A stretch of 64,000 nt of DNA. It comes from an uncultured Prevotellaceae bacterium (GTDB taxonomy: Bacteria > Bacteroidota > Bacteroidia > Bacteroidales > Bacteroidaceae). Below the pieces are notes generated by a model. It had not been told where the DNA came from. It did no database searches and saw only the letters and a list, made by a program, of their open reading frames with translations. Below, one piece after another: positions 45,640-53,537 of the stretch. Location of the stretch: positions 1 through 64,000 of the forward strand of contig CACZTJ010000008.1 in assembly GCA_902784065.1 (NCBI GenBank). Reading direction: 5' to 3'. Within the stretch, counting starts at the first letter, position 1. The number at the start of each line of letters is the position of its first letter. Position numbers and translations under genes: made by a program.

Positions 45640-46200
45640 AATCTTCATTTTCTTTCTGTCACCAGAAAGAAAACCGAAGCAAAAGAAAGAGCGCGAAAAC
45701 GTCCTGAGCTCGGAGGCCGGAACACAAATTCTTCAAATCACTCAATGAACTCGCTTCGCTCAAACAGCATTTCGTATTTCGTTCCTCAGATTGCATCCTG
45801 CAATCAGAGACTCAATAGCGATTCAAAGAATTTACATTCCTCTAAAGACCTCCTCGTGCGGAATGTTTTCGATCGAAGAGAGGAAACATGGAGTACGAAG
45901 TGCGGTAATCGGCTTGCCGCTTCGCTTGCGAAGAATGTTTTCGAATGAAATGAGGAAACTTACGCACTGTGCGGTAATTTGAGAAAAAGAAAGTAATTCC
46001 CAAAACATTCCGCACGAGGAGGTATTTATAGGATGTACTATTATCGGAATCTTCTTCGATTCTTGTGTCGCGTAAGCGAGACAAGCAAATCGACATGAGA
46101 AGCTGTCTGAGCGAAGCGAGTTCTTTGAATGATTACGATAATCGGACATACGGCCTCCGAGACAGGACGTTTTGGAAAATACTTTCTTTTTCGTTCCCGC
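45640..46200. repeat. large diverged inverted-repeat region without genes
   Basis: Two ~200-bp copies of one element lie head to head. Paired landmarks are AAACGTCCTG...CTCGGAGGCCG (45697-45719) with its complement (46151-46172), AACTCGCTTCGCTCA (45748-45762) with TGAGCGAAGCGAGTT (46108-46122), and CCTCCTCGTGCGGAATGTTTT-type ends (45850-45869) with the complement (46002-46022). The centre holds two direct copies of GAATGTTTTCGA...GAGGAAAC...GTGCGGTAAT, 72 nt apart. Open frames on both strands show no recognisable protein and are read as by-products of the repeats. Confidence 0.75.
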
Positions 46201-46205
46201 GAGGG

Positions 46206-46667
46206 TTACTTGAAAGTGTGATTTATGAATCGCTGTTCGGCGAGGGTTTCGTATTTTGTGCCGGGACGACCGTAGTTGGCATAAGGATAGATACTGATAC
46301 CACCACGCGGAGTGAAGAGACCGATCACCTCGATATACTTCGGCTCCATCAACTTCACCAGATCCTTCATAATCACATTCACACAATCCTCATGGAAATC
46401 CCCATGATTACGGAAACTGAACAGATAAAGCTTCAGACTCTTGCTCTCCACCATCCGCTCACCGGGAATATACATGATCTTGATCTCCGCAAAGTCAGGC
46501 TGACCCGTTATAGGGCACAACGACGTAAACTCAGGACAGTTGAACTGTACCCAGTAATCATTCTCAGGATGCTTGTTCTGGAAAGTCTCCAACATCTCTG
46601 GTGCATAATCCATCCTGTACTCAGTCTTCTTACCGAGTGCCTGCAAGCCTTCTACCTCTCTATTCAT
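46206..46667 (-). CDS. queF: preQ1 synthase (NADPH-dependent 7-cyano-7-deazaguanine reductase)
   Basis: QueF reduces preQ0 to preQ1 in queuosine tRNA modification. The 153-residue single-domain (T-fold) form shows the catalytic Cys in [13 protein letters not shown], the QueF signature [13 protein letters not shown] and the substrate Glu in NHGDFHED. It overlaps the transporter gene upstream by 4 nt, giving a queuosine unit. Confidence 0.95.
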   Translation of the reverse strand: MNREVEGLQALGKKTEYRMDYAPEMLETFQNKHPENDYWVQFNCPEFTSLCPITGQPDFAEIKIMYIPGERMVESKSLKLYLFSFRNHGDFHEDCVNVIMKDLVKLMEPKYIEVIGLFTPRGGISIYPYANYGRPGTKYETLAEQRFINHTFK

Positions 46668-47353
46668 AGATCTTTCACTTTAAATATGTTATACGCCACT
46701 TCCATATCATACACATCCTCATGGTCGTGCAACTTCGTAAACTTCACCACACGGATGGTCACAGGCAACACCATGATCTCATAAACCGTCTTCAGGGTCA
46801 CCTGCGTGATAACCAGCGAAGGCATCTCCTCCCAGGGAATCACACCACCCAGAGCCAACGGGAAGAAGATGAGAGAGTCCGTCAACTCACCGAAGATGGT
46901 ACTCATCACCGCACGATACGAGAAGTTCCTACCTTTAGAAGAGAGCTTCATCTTACTCATCACGTAGGCATTGATAAACGAACCGGCAAGGAACGCCAGG
47001 AACGAGGCACCGGCAATACGCGGTGCCAGTCCGAAGATCTGATGGAACCCCTCCTCACCATGCCAGTAGGGAGCCCCCGGAATCCAGTCGGCAATCGCCC
47101 CAAACACCACGAACAGGAAGTTCATGGCGAAACCCATCCAGATGAGCAGGCGCGTACGACCATATCCCCATACCTCGCACACCACATCATTGATGATGTA
47201 ACTCACGGGAAACACAATCAGACCAGCCGTCATGTTCGCCGGTCCTAACGAAATCTGTTTTGTCTCGAGTACGTTTGCCGTTATCAGGCAGACGCAGAAC
47301 AGTATGCCATAAAACATAAACAGCACACTGATTTTTTGATCTTTATGTTTCAT
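46664..47353 (-). CDS. queuosine precursor transporter (YhhQ/QPTR family)
   Basis: This 229-residue inner-membrane protein has about six transmembrane segments and the family features [31 protein letters not shown] and [10 protein letters not shown]. YhhQ takes up preQ0/preQ1. The ATGA overlap with queF supports the assignment, so the cell can probably salvage as well as reduce precursors. Confidence 0.92.
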   Translation of the reverse strand: MKHKDQKISVLFMFYGILFCVCLITANVLETKQISLGPANMTAGLIVFPVSYIINDVVCEVWGYGRTRLLIWMGFAMNFLFVVFGAIADWIPGAPYWHGEEGFHQIFGLAPRIAGASFLAFLAGSFINAYVMSKMKLSSKGRNFSYRAVMSTIFGELTDSLIFFPLALGGVIPWEEMPSLVITQVTLKTVYEIMVLPVTIRVVKFTKLHDHEDVYDMEVAYNIFKVKDL

Positions 47354-47365
47354 TGTGTGTTTTTG

Positions 47366-48349
47366 TTAAAGCAGGTAGAACAGCCAGCACATATAGACAG
47401 CGAAGCTCGCTATCAGTACACTGCCCTCCCTACGCGATACGTAATATTTGGTGAAGGCAAACATCCAGAGCAAGCCCATACTCACCACCATCATGGTCAG
47501 ATCGACAATCGTGATACCCATGATACGCATGGGGTGCACCACTGCCGTCAGTCCGAGAATCAATAAGATATTGAAGACATTCGAGCCAAGCACGTTACCG
47601 ATGGCAATAGCTGAACGCCCTTTATAAGCAGCCACCACACTCGTTGCCAACTCCGGCAGCGACGTACCGCCAGCAACAATCGTCAGACCCACCACACTCT
47701 GGCGCACACCATAGCGGTGAGCGATATAAGAGGCTGCATTCACAAACAGGTCGCTACCCAGGATCAGACAAGCCAGTCCCAGCACGATCCAGAAGATGTT
47801 ACGTCCCAGCTTCGAGTAGTCCTTCGGCATGTCGCGCAGATCCTCAAGCTCCTCCTCAGAAGGCATCTGTCCCTCTTTCTTCGCCACATTGAAGGTATAG
47901 ACCATAAACGCGACAAAGGCAAACAGCAGGATAAAACCGTCAGAACGGCTGATCTCGTTACCCCAGAGGTGGGGAGAGTTCATATCATCTACACAGAGCA
48001 GGGCCAGCAACAAGGCTGCCATCGCTGCCCAGGGGATATCCTTCTTCACCGTCGATTTCGCAACCACCATCGGTGCCACCACAGCCGAACAGCCCACGAT
48101 GAGCGTCGTGTTGAAGATATTAGAACCGATCACGTTACCAACGGCCAGATCCGATGTACCTTTCAGGGCCGACACCAAACTGACAAACAACTCGGGCGCC
48201 GATGTGCCGGCAGCAACGATCGTCAGACCGATGATAATCTCAGGCACGTTCAAACTACGCGCCAGCGACGAGGCACCCTCCGTCAAGCGGTCAGCACCCC
48301 ACAGCACCAAGGCGATACCCACAATGATATAAGCAATGTTGATCAGCAT
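47366..48349 (-). CDS. calcium/sodium antiporter (CaCA family)
   Basis: This 327-residue protein has ten transmembrane helices and the two inverted alpha repeats of the CaCA family: AAGTSAPELFVSLVSA...VGNVIGSNIFN and AGGTSLPELATSVVAA...IGNVLGSNVFN. It should exchange Na+ or H+ for Ca2+ at the inner membrane. It lies between the S4 gene and the queuosine genes on the same strand with gaps of 11-12 nt. Confidence 0.93.
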   Translation of the reverse strand: MLINIAYIIVGIALVLWGADRLTEGASSLARSLNVPEIIIGLTIVAAGTSAPELFVSLVSALKGTSDLAVGNVIGSNIFNTTLIVGCSAVVAPMVVAKSTVKKDIPWAAMAALLLALLCVDDMNSPHLWGNEISRSDGFILLFAFVAFMVYTFNVAKKEGQMPSEEELEDLRDMPKDYSKLGRNIFWIVLGLACLILGSDLFVNAASYIAHRYGVRQSVVGLTIVAGGTSLPELATSVVAAYKGRSAIAIGNVLGSNVFNILLILGLTAVVHPMRIMGITIVDLTMMVVSMGLLWMFAFTKYYVSRREGSVLIASFAVYMCWLFYLL

Positions 48350-48360
48350 ATCATTCTTAT

Positions 48361-48801
48361 TTATTCTTCGTCATCGTCATCATCCCAATCGTCACCGAAG
48401 AACGTGTCGAAGTCACCCTCCAACGAGGGCCCTACAAACGCATCCATCTGACGACGGTCTTTCTTCGTGGGACGACCTGTACCCCTGGCTCTGTTCACGA
48501 ATCCGCTGATGCGGTTCATCTCCAGCAGCTCATATTGATCGGGCGTCGTCACATTCTCATAAATCTCAGGCAGCAGCTTCGCCCCTACCCTTTGCTCGAT
48601 GGTCTTCAGGATCTTAAACGAGTAGGTCACGGGCGGTTTCCTCACACAGACCGTCTCGCCAGCCTTCACCGTGTGCGAGGGCTTCACGTTCACGCCCTTG
48701 ATCGTCACGCGACCGTTCTTACAGGCATCGGCGGCTATCGAGCGCGTCTTGAAGATACGCGCGGCCCACAGCCATTTGTCAATCCTTGCTACGTCTCCCA
48801 T
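48361..48801 (-). CDS. S4-domain RNA-binding protein (Hsp15-like)
   Basis: This 146-residue protein begins with an S4 fold: RIDKWLWAARIFKTRSIAADACKNGRVTIKGV. It ends with an acidic tail of Asp and Glu. Hsp15 binds stalled 50S subunits carrying free nascent chains. The start at MGDVARIDKW follows pth directly; a slightly earlier ATG overlaps pth. Position after pth and L25 supports a ribosome-rescue role. Confidence 0.88.
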   Translation of the reverse strand: MGDVARIDKWLWAARIFKTRSIAADACKNGRVTIKGVNVKPSHTVKAGETVCVRKPPVTYSFKILKTIEQRVGAKLLPEIYENVTTPDQYELLEMNRISGFVNRARGTGRPTKKDRRQMDAFVGPSLEGDFDTFFGDDWDDDDDEE

Positions 48802-48802
48802 C

Positions 48803-49405
48803 TTACTGTTCACTTTTCACTTCACGTTTCTCACTTCTCTTCCCCAGCTTGTTATACTGGTTCATCGTGATGTCGATGCCAGCCAGCACGAAACTCTTGA
48901 TCACCTCCACAGCCGTATCGATACTCGGCTGCAGCGCCTCCAGCTCCTCCTCGCTATACTTGCCCAGCACCCAGTCCACCTGCATGCCACGCGGGAAATC
49001 GTTGCCGATACCCATCCGCAGACGGGCATAGTCCTGACCGATCAGCTGCTGGATATGTCCCAGACCGTTGTGCCCGCCATTCGAGCCATTGGCCTTCAGG
49101 CGGAACTGTCCTAACGGCAGCGCCACCTCGTCGCTGATCACCAGCAAGCGGCTCTGGTCGATATTCTCCTTGTTCAGCCAGTATCTCACGGCGTTACCGC
49201 TCAGGTTCATGAAGGTTGATGGCTTGAGCAGGATCACTTTCCGACCTTTGAGCGACGTCTCGGCCACAAAACCGTAGCGCTTGTCCTCAAAAGAAATATT
49301 GGACGCCTTCGCAAAAGCGTCCAATACCATAAATCCTGTATTGTGGCGGGTCAGTTCGTATTCGTCACCAACATTACCCAAGCCAACAATCAAGTACTTG
49401 TCCAT
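48803..49405 (-). CDS. pth: peptidyl-tRNA hydrolase
   Basis: Pth frees tRNA from peptidyl-tRNAs dropped by ribosomes. The 200-residue protein has [21 protein letters not shown] with catalytic His, [10 protein letters not shown], and [12 protein letters not shown]. The segment around the second active-site acid reads [10 protein letters not shown] instead of the usual DDLxLP. It is 19 nt after the L25 gene, a common pairing. Confidence 0.95.
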   Translation of the reverse strand: MDKYLIVGLGNVGDEYELTRHNTGFMVLDAFAKASNISFEDKRYGFVAETSLKGRKVILLKPSTFMNLSGNAVRYWLNKENIDQSRLLVISDEVALPLGQFRLKANGSNGGHNGLGHIQQLIGQDYARLRMGIGNDFPRGMQVDWVLGKYSEEELEALQPSIDTAVEVIKSFVLAGIDITMNQYNKLGKRSEKREVKSEQ

Positions 49406-49424
49406 GCGCCGAACAGTTCAGTGA

Positions 49425-50024
49425 TTACTGAGCGTCCTCTGCAGCAGCAGCGGCACGAGAAGCACGTGTAGCCTTCACAGAGCAAACGACTACCTGAGCA
49501 GGAGTAGCAATCTCCAGACCGTCGAAGCTCAACTCAGCCACCTTGATGGCCTTACCCAGCTTCAGGTTGGTAACATCGATCTCAAGTGTCTCAGGAATCT
49601 GCTTGTAGGGAGCAGTTACGTTCAGCTGACGAACAGCCTGGCTCAGACGACCACCGTCGCGAACACCCTGGGCATGACCAGTGAGCTTCACGGGGATACC
49701 GATGGTGATGGGCTTTGTCTCGTTCACCTCGAAGAAATCGATGTGAAGCAGGGCGTCTGTTGTGGGATGGAACTGGAGCTCCTTCATCACTGCCTTGTGA
49801 GCCTCACCGTCGATGGTCAGGTTGACAACATACACGTGAGGGGTGTAAACCACCTTACGCAGCTGAGCAGCGGGGATTGCGAATGCCAATGCCTCGGGCA
49901 GGCCATTCTCACCTTTCTTCTCACCATAGAGGTTACAGGGAACGAGTCCCTCCTTGCGGAGTTCCTTTGCGGCTTTCTTACCGGTTGTGGCGCGCTTTGA
50001 GCCACTAACGCTAAATTCTTTCAT
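49425..50024 (-). CDS. rplY: 50S ribosomal protein L25/general stress protein Ctc
   Basis: The 199-residue long form of L25 binds 5S rRNA. It has the N-terminal L25 domain (GKKAAKELRKEGLVPCNLYG, LLHIDFFEV) and the C-terminal Ctc beta domain (GIPVKLTGHAQGVRDGGRL). It is first in the L25-pth-S4 unit, under a clear promoter divergent from nusB. Confidence 0.95.
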   Translation of the reverse strand: MKEFSVSGSKRATTGKKAAKELRKEGLVPCNLYGEKKGENGLPEALAFAIPAAQLRKVVYTPHVYVVNLTIDGEAHKAVMKELQFHPTTDALLHIDFFEVNETKPITIGIPVKLTGHAQGVRDGGRLSQAVRQLNVTAPYKQIPETLEIDVTNLKLGKAIKVAELSFDGLEIATPAQVVVCSVKATRASRAAAAAEDAQ

Positions 50025-50114
50025 AATTGTGTTACTCTAAATTAAGTTGTTAAATACCTTATTGCTTAATTCGCCATCACACGAAAAATCGTAGTGCTTT
50101 GAGAAAAAGCGGTG

Positions 50115-50146
50115 CAAAGGTACTATTTTTTCCCTTACAAACCAAA
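50115..50146 (-). promoter_or_regulatory. promoter of rplY-pth operon
   Basis: On the minus strand TTTG (50143-50146) and TACCTTTG (50115-50122) are separated by 20 nt. Confidence 0.85.
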
Positions 50147-50182
50147 TATTTGCCTAAAAAAACGCAATATTTCGACTTTTTT

Positions 50183-50214
50183 CTTGTTTCTTCCCAGAAA
50201 AATACCTACCTTTG
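50183..50214 (+). promoter_or_regulatory. promoter of nusB operon
   Basis: CTTG (50183-50186, near-consensus) and TACCTTTG (50207-50214) are 20 nt apart, 36 nt before the nusB ATG. Confidence 0.75.
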
Positions 50215-50250
50215 CACGAACAAAACAAACCCATTAATGCATCAAGAGAG

Positions 50251-51167
50251 ATGATCAACAGAGAAATTATCAGAATCAAGATTGTTCAGTTAACCTACGC
50301 TTACTATCAAAACGGTAACAAGAACATCGACTCGGCTGAGAAAGAACAGGACGCCGTCTTGAAGTGACCCAGGCGCGTGCTCGTCGTGAGGGTCTGCCTG
50401 AACCGTCACAGAAATTTGTGTTCAACCGCTTTGCCCTTCAACTCGAAGAGAACAAGGCGCTTGCCGACTTCATCAGCACCCAGAAGTTCACCTGGGAGGA
50501 TGCAGCCGCCACCATCGGTCAGCTCTTCGAGGCCATCGAGAGCAGCGACATCTACAAAGAATATATGGAGAGCAAGGAAGATAACTATGAGACCGACCGC
50601 GAACTGTGGCGCAAGCTCTACAAGACCTTCTTCATGGAGAACGCCGACCTCGACGCCATCCTCGAAGACCAGAGCCTTTACTGGAACGACGACAAAGAGA
50701 TCGTTGATACCTTCGTGCTCAAGACCATCAAGCGCTTCAAGGAGCAGAATGGTGCCAAGGAGGAGCTGCTGCCCGAGTGGGACAGCGAGGAGGAGAAGGA
50801 ATATGCCCGCAAGCTGTTCCGTGCTGCCATCCTCAACGATGCCCAGTACCAGCGCTTCATGAGCGAGGCCTCACGCAACTGGGACTTCTCCCGTCTGGCC
50901 TATATGGATGTCATCATCATGCAGATCGCCATCGCAGAGATCATGACCTTCCCAAGCATCCCTATCAGCGTGAGCATCAACGAATATGTGGATATCGCCA
51001 AGCTCTACTCTACCCGTAAGAGCGGCGGTTACATCAACGGCATGCTCGACGCCATTGCCCGTAACCTCATCCAGACAGGTCGACTGCTCAAGCACATCGA
51101 GCCCAAGAAGGAGAAGCAGAAGGAGCAGGAAACCGAGAAACCCAAACGTCAACGCATTAAAAAGTAA
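50251..51167 (+). pseudogene. nusB: transcription antitermination factor NusB, frameshifted by a deletion
   Basis: NusB joins NusE and NusG in rRNA antitermination. The frame opens normally (MINREIIRIKIVQLTYAYY...) but after SAEKE the next codons run to a TGA at 50365-50367, 38 codons in. The family continues here with a LLFSLSKAYDLYNY-like helix and ~20 more residues. Instead, the later RRLEVTQARARREG region follows at once in another frame and continues intact to the end (YMDVIIMQIAIAEI, SINEYVDIAKLYS). A GTG at 50364 could start a 267-residue C-terminal product. yajC follows after 14 nt. The break is either a real deletion or an assembly error. Confidence 0.88.
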
Positions 51168-51181
51168 GAATTAAATAAGAT

Positions 51182-51505
51182 ATGATGAATTTAGTATTAG
51201 CTGCACAGTCAGCACAAGGAAGCGGAATGAGTATGATTATCATGATGGTGGCTATCTTCGCCATCATGTGGTTCTTCATGATCCGTCCGCAGCAGAAGCG
51301 CCAGAAAGAGATTCAGAAGTTCCAGAACGAGCTCACCGAAGGTCAGCAGGTGGTTACCGGCGGTGGCATCTACGGCACCGTGAAGAGCATCGACCTGGCT
51401 AAGAACACCGTCGATGTGAAGATCGCTCGCGACGTGGTGATCACGGTCGATAAGAACTACGTCTTCAAGGATGTGGCCAGCACCAATACATCCGGTCAGA
51501 AGTAA
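51182..51505 (+). CDS. yajC: Sec translocon accessory protein YajC
   Basis: This 107-residue protein has one transmembrane helix (MIIMMVAIFAIMWFFMI) followed by the YajC signature RPQQKRQKE and VVTGGGIYGTV. It associates with SecDF. It lies within the nusB-ybbR operon as usual in this phylum. Confidence 0.94.
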   Translation: MMNLVLAAQSAQGSGMSMIIMMVAIFAIMWFFMIRPQQKRQKEIQKFQNELTEGQQVVTGGGIYGTVKSIDLAKNTVDVKIARDVVITVDKNYVFKDVASTNTSGQK

Positions 51506-51536
51506 CTCGCGCGTATATTATATATAAGGTATAGGG

Positions 51537-52514
51537 ATGGGGGTCAGAAAGCTGTTAAAGGTTGCCAGCGACTTCGTGTTCAGTAAGACTAACAAAGATC
51601 TCTTAGTCTTCCTGTTCTTCCTGGGGCTCTCAGGCATCTTCTGGCTGTCACTGACACTCAACGAGACCTACGAGCACGAGTTTGCCATCCCCGTCAGCGT
51701 GGTCGATATCCCTAAGAACGCTGTACTCACCTCCGACGAGGTGGATACCGTGAAGATGACCATCCGCGACAAAGGTATCGTGCTGATGGCCTATCAGTAT
51801 GGCGACTATCTGAAGCGGCTGCGCGTCCCGTTCAAGAACTACACCCGCAACAACGGCTCCGGTTCCGTACCTGCCTCAGAGCTTCAGAAGCTGCTCTATC
51901 AGAATCTGGTCAGCAGCTCGAAGATCATCAGCTCGAAACCTGAGAAGCTGGAGTTCTTCTACAACTACGGTACCAACAAGAAGGTACCCGTCAGGTGGAG
52001 CGGACGTGTCATCCCCGAAGAGCTCTATTTCATCTCCCGCGTAGATTATTCGCCCGACAGTGTCACCGTCTATGCCTCCGATGATAAACTCGATAGCATC
52101 AACATCATCTATACCGAGGCGCTCAACTACGCCAACTTCCGCGACACGCTCTCCATCACCTGTCAGCTGGCTAAGCTCAAGGGTGTGAAGGTTGTGCCCG
52201 ACAAGGTGAAGATCAACTTCTATACCGACGTGCTCACCGAGGAGAACATCGAGGGCATCCCCATCCAGGGTATCAACCTGCCCGCAGGTAAGGTGCTGCG
52301 CACGTTCCCCGCCAAGGTCACCGTCAGCTTCGTCACTGGTGTCAACGTCTTCCGCAACCTGCGTCCAGAAGACTTCACCGTGGTGGCCGACTATAACGAG
52401 ATCCAGCGCCATCCCTCCGAGAAATGCCGCATCGTGCTGAAGGATGTGCCGCCAGGCATCTCCCGTGCACGCCTCGAAGTGTCACTCGTCGACTACCTCA
52501 TCGAGAACGAATAA
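51537..52514 (+). CDS. YbbR-like domain protein
   Basis: This 325-residue protein has one N-terminal membrane helix (LLVFLFFLGLSGIFWLSL) and repeated YbbR-type beta domains. In Firmicutes YbbR/CdaR regulates the diadenylate cyclase CdaA; no cdaA is nearby here, so the partner is open. Its stop shares one base with the coaE ATG (TAATG). Confidence 0.85.
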   Translation: MGVRKLLKVASDFVFSKTNKDLLVFLFFLGLSGIFWLSLTLNETYEHEFAIPVSVVDIPKNAVLTSDEVDTVKMTIRDKGIVLMAYQYGDYLKRLRVPFKNYTRNNGSGSVPASELQKLLYQNLVSSSKIISSKPEKLEFFYNYGTNKKVPVRWSGRVIPEELYFISRVDYSPDSVTVYASDDKLDSINIIYTEALNYANFRDTLSITCQLAKLKGVKVVPDKVKINFYTDVLTEENIEGIPIQGINLPAGKVLRTFPAKVTVSFVTGVNVFRNLRPEDFTVVADYNEIQRHPSEKCRIVLKDVPPGISRARLEVSLVDYLIENE

Positions 52515-53080
52515 TGAGAATCGGCATCGCAGGAGGTATCGGCAGCGGCAAGAGCTACGTGTGTGCGCTCATCCGTCAGCGGGGCTTCGAGGTCTATGAT
52601 TGCGACAGCGCCGCCAAGCGCCTCATCCGCACCGACCCCGACATCCGCCAGCAGCTCACCGCCCTCATCGGACCCGACACCTATAGCGCCGACGGACAGC
52701 TCAACAAAGCCGTCGTGGCACGGTTCCTGTTGCTCTCCGAGGACAACACCGACGCCATCAACCGCATTGTCCACCCCGCCGTGTTCCGCGATTTCGAAGC
52801 CAGCGGTCTGGAGTGGCTTGAGAGCGCCATCATGTATGAGTCGGGCATCTCGCGCCTCATGGATCGTGTCATCGTGGTCACCGCCCCTTTGGAAGTGCGC
52901 ATCCGCCGTGTCATGCAGCGCGACCATATCTCCCGCTCGCAGGTGCTCGCCTGGATGAGCAAGCAGCTGCCGCAGGAGCAGGTCGTAACCCTGGCCGACT
53001 ACGAGCTCGTGAACGACGGTCAGGCAGATATCGAACAACAATTAAACAATATTATAGAACAATGCAACAAACCATTTTAG
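52514..53080 (+). CDS. coaE: dephospho-CoA kinase
   Basis: CoaE phosphorylates dephospho-CoA in the last step of CoA synthesis. The 188-residue protein has P-loop GGIGSGKSYV, DCDSAAKRL, the IVHPAVF segment and VTAPLEVRIRRVMQRD. The start at MRIGIAGG is coupled to the ybbR stop; earlier ATGs in this frame lie inside ybbR. Confidence 0.95.
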   Translation: MRIGIAGGIGSGKSYVCALIRQRGFEVYDCDSAAKRLIRTDPDIRQQLTALIGPDTYSADGQLNKAVVARFLLLSEDNTDAINRIVHPAVFRDFEASGLEWLESAIMYESGISRLMDRVIVVTAPLEVRIRRVMQRDHISRSQVLAWMSKQLPQEQVVTLADYELVNDGQADIEQQLNNIIEQCNKPF

Positions 53081-53499
53081 CAATTGCCGGTAAGCCCGGC
53101 CTTTACAAACTCGTCAGCCGCGGCAACAACAATCTGATTGTCGAGGCCCTCGACGCTACCCACAAGCGCATGCCCGCCTTCGCCACCGACCGCATCACAT
53201 CACTCGCCGACATCGCCATGTTCACAGAGACCGACGATGTACCCCTGATGGATGTACTCGACAACCTGAAGACCCTCGAGAACGGCAAGAAGGCCAGCAT
53301 CAATGAGAAGAAAGCCTCTGGCGACGAGCTCCGTGCGTATTTCACGAAGGTGCTTCCCGAGTGGGATCAGGAGCGTGTTCACAACAGTGACATCAAGAAA
53401 CTCATCACCTGGTACAACATCCTCGTTGAAGCAGGCATCACCGACTTCAAGGAAGAGATGTCCCCCACCGACGGAGACAACATCGACGATCGTAAATAA
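53062..53499 (+). CDS. DUF5606-family protein
   Basis: This 145-residue protein starts with ILAIAGKPGLYKLVSRG and has a C-terminal helical part with KLITWYNILVEAGITDF. I recognise it as the short conserved protein (DUF5606) found after coaE in Bacteroidota. It looks cytoplasmic, and its function is unknown. It overlaps coaE by 19 nt and ends the operon. Confidence 0.8.
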   Translation: MQQTILAIAGKPGLYKLVSRGNNNLIVEALDATHKRMPAFATDRITSLADIAMFTETDDVPLMDVLDNLKTLENGKKASINEKKASGDELRAYFTKVLPEWDQERVHNSDIKKLITWYNILVEAGITDFKEEMSPTDGDNIDDRK

Positions 53500-53537
53500 T
53501 TAAAAGGCGCTGAAAAATCAGCGCCTTTTAATTATTT
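53494..53537. terminator. bidirectional terminator between convergent genes
   Basis: A perfect 20-bp stem around an AAAA loop (core GGCGCTGA/TCAGCGCC, AT-rich outer arms) spans from the DUF5606 stop to the receptor gene stop. It serves both strands. Confidence 0.9.

Noticed and set aside
45559..45948. 129-codon frame in the left arm of the inverted repeat
   Set aside because: Composition (Ser/Asn/Arg-rich) and position match repeat-derived frames; no conserved features.
45832..46386. 184-codon frame reaching from the inverted-repeat region into queF
   Set aside because: Its sequence is translated repeat DNA followed by an alternate frame of queF; nothing suggests a real protein.
50251..50400. 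Programmed frameshift in nusB
   Set aside because: No slippery heptamer is seen and conserved residues are missing at the junction, so a simple shift would not restore the protein.
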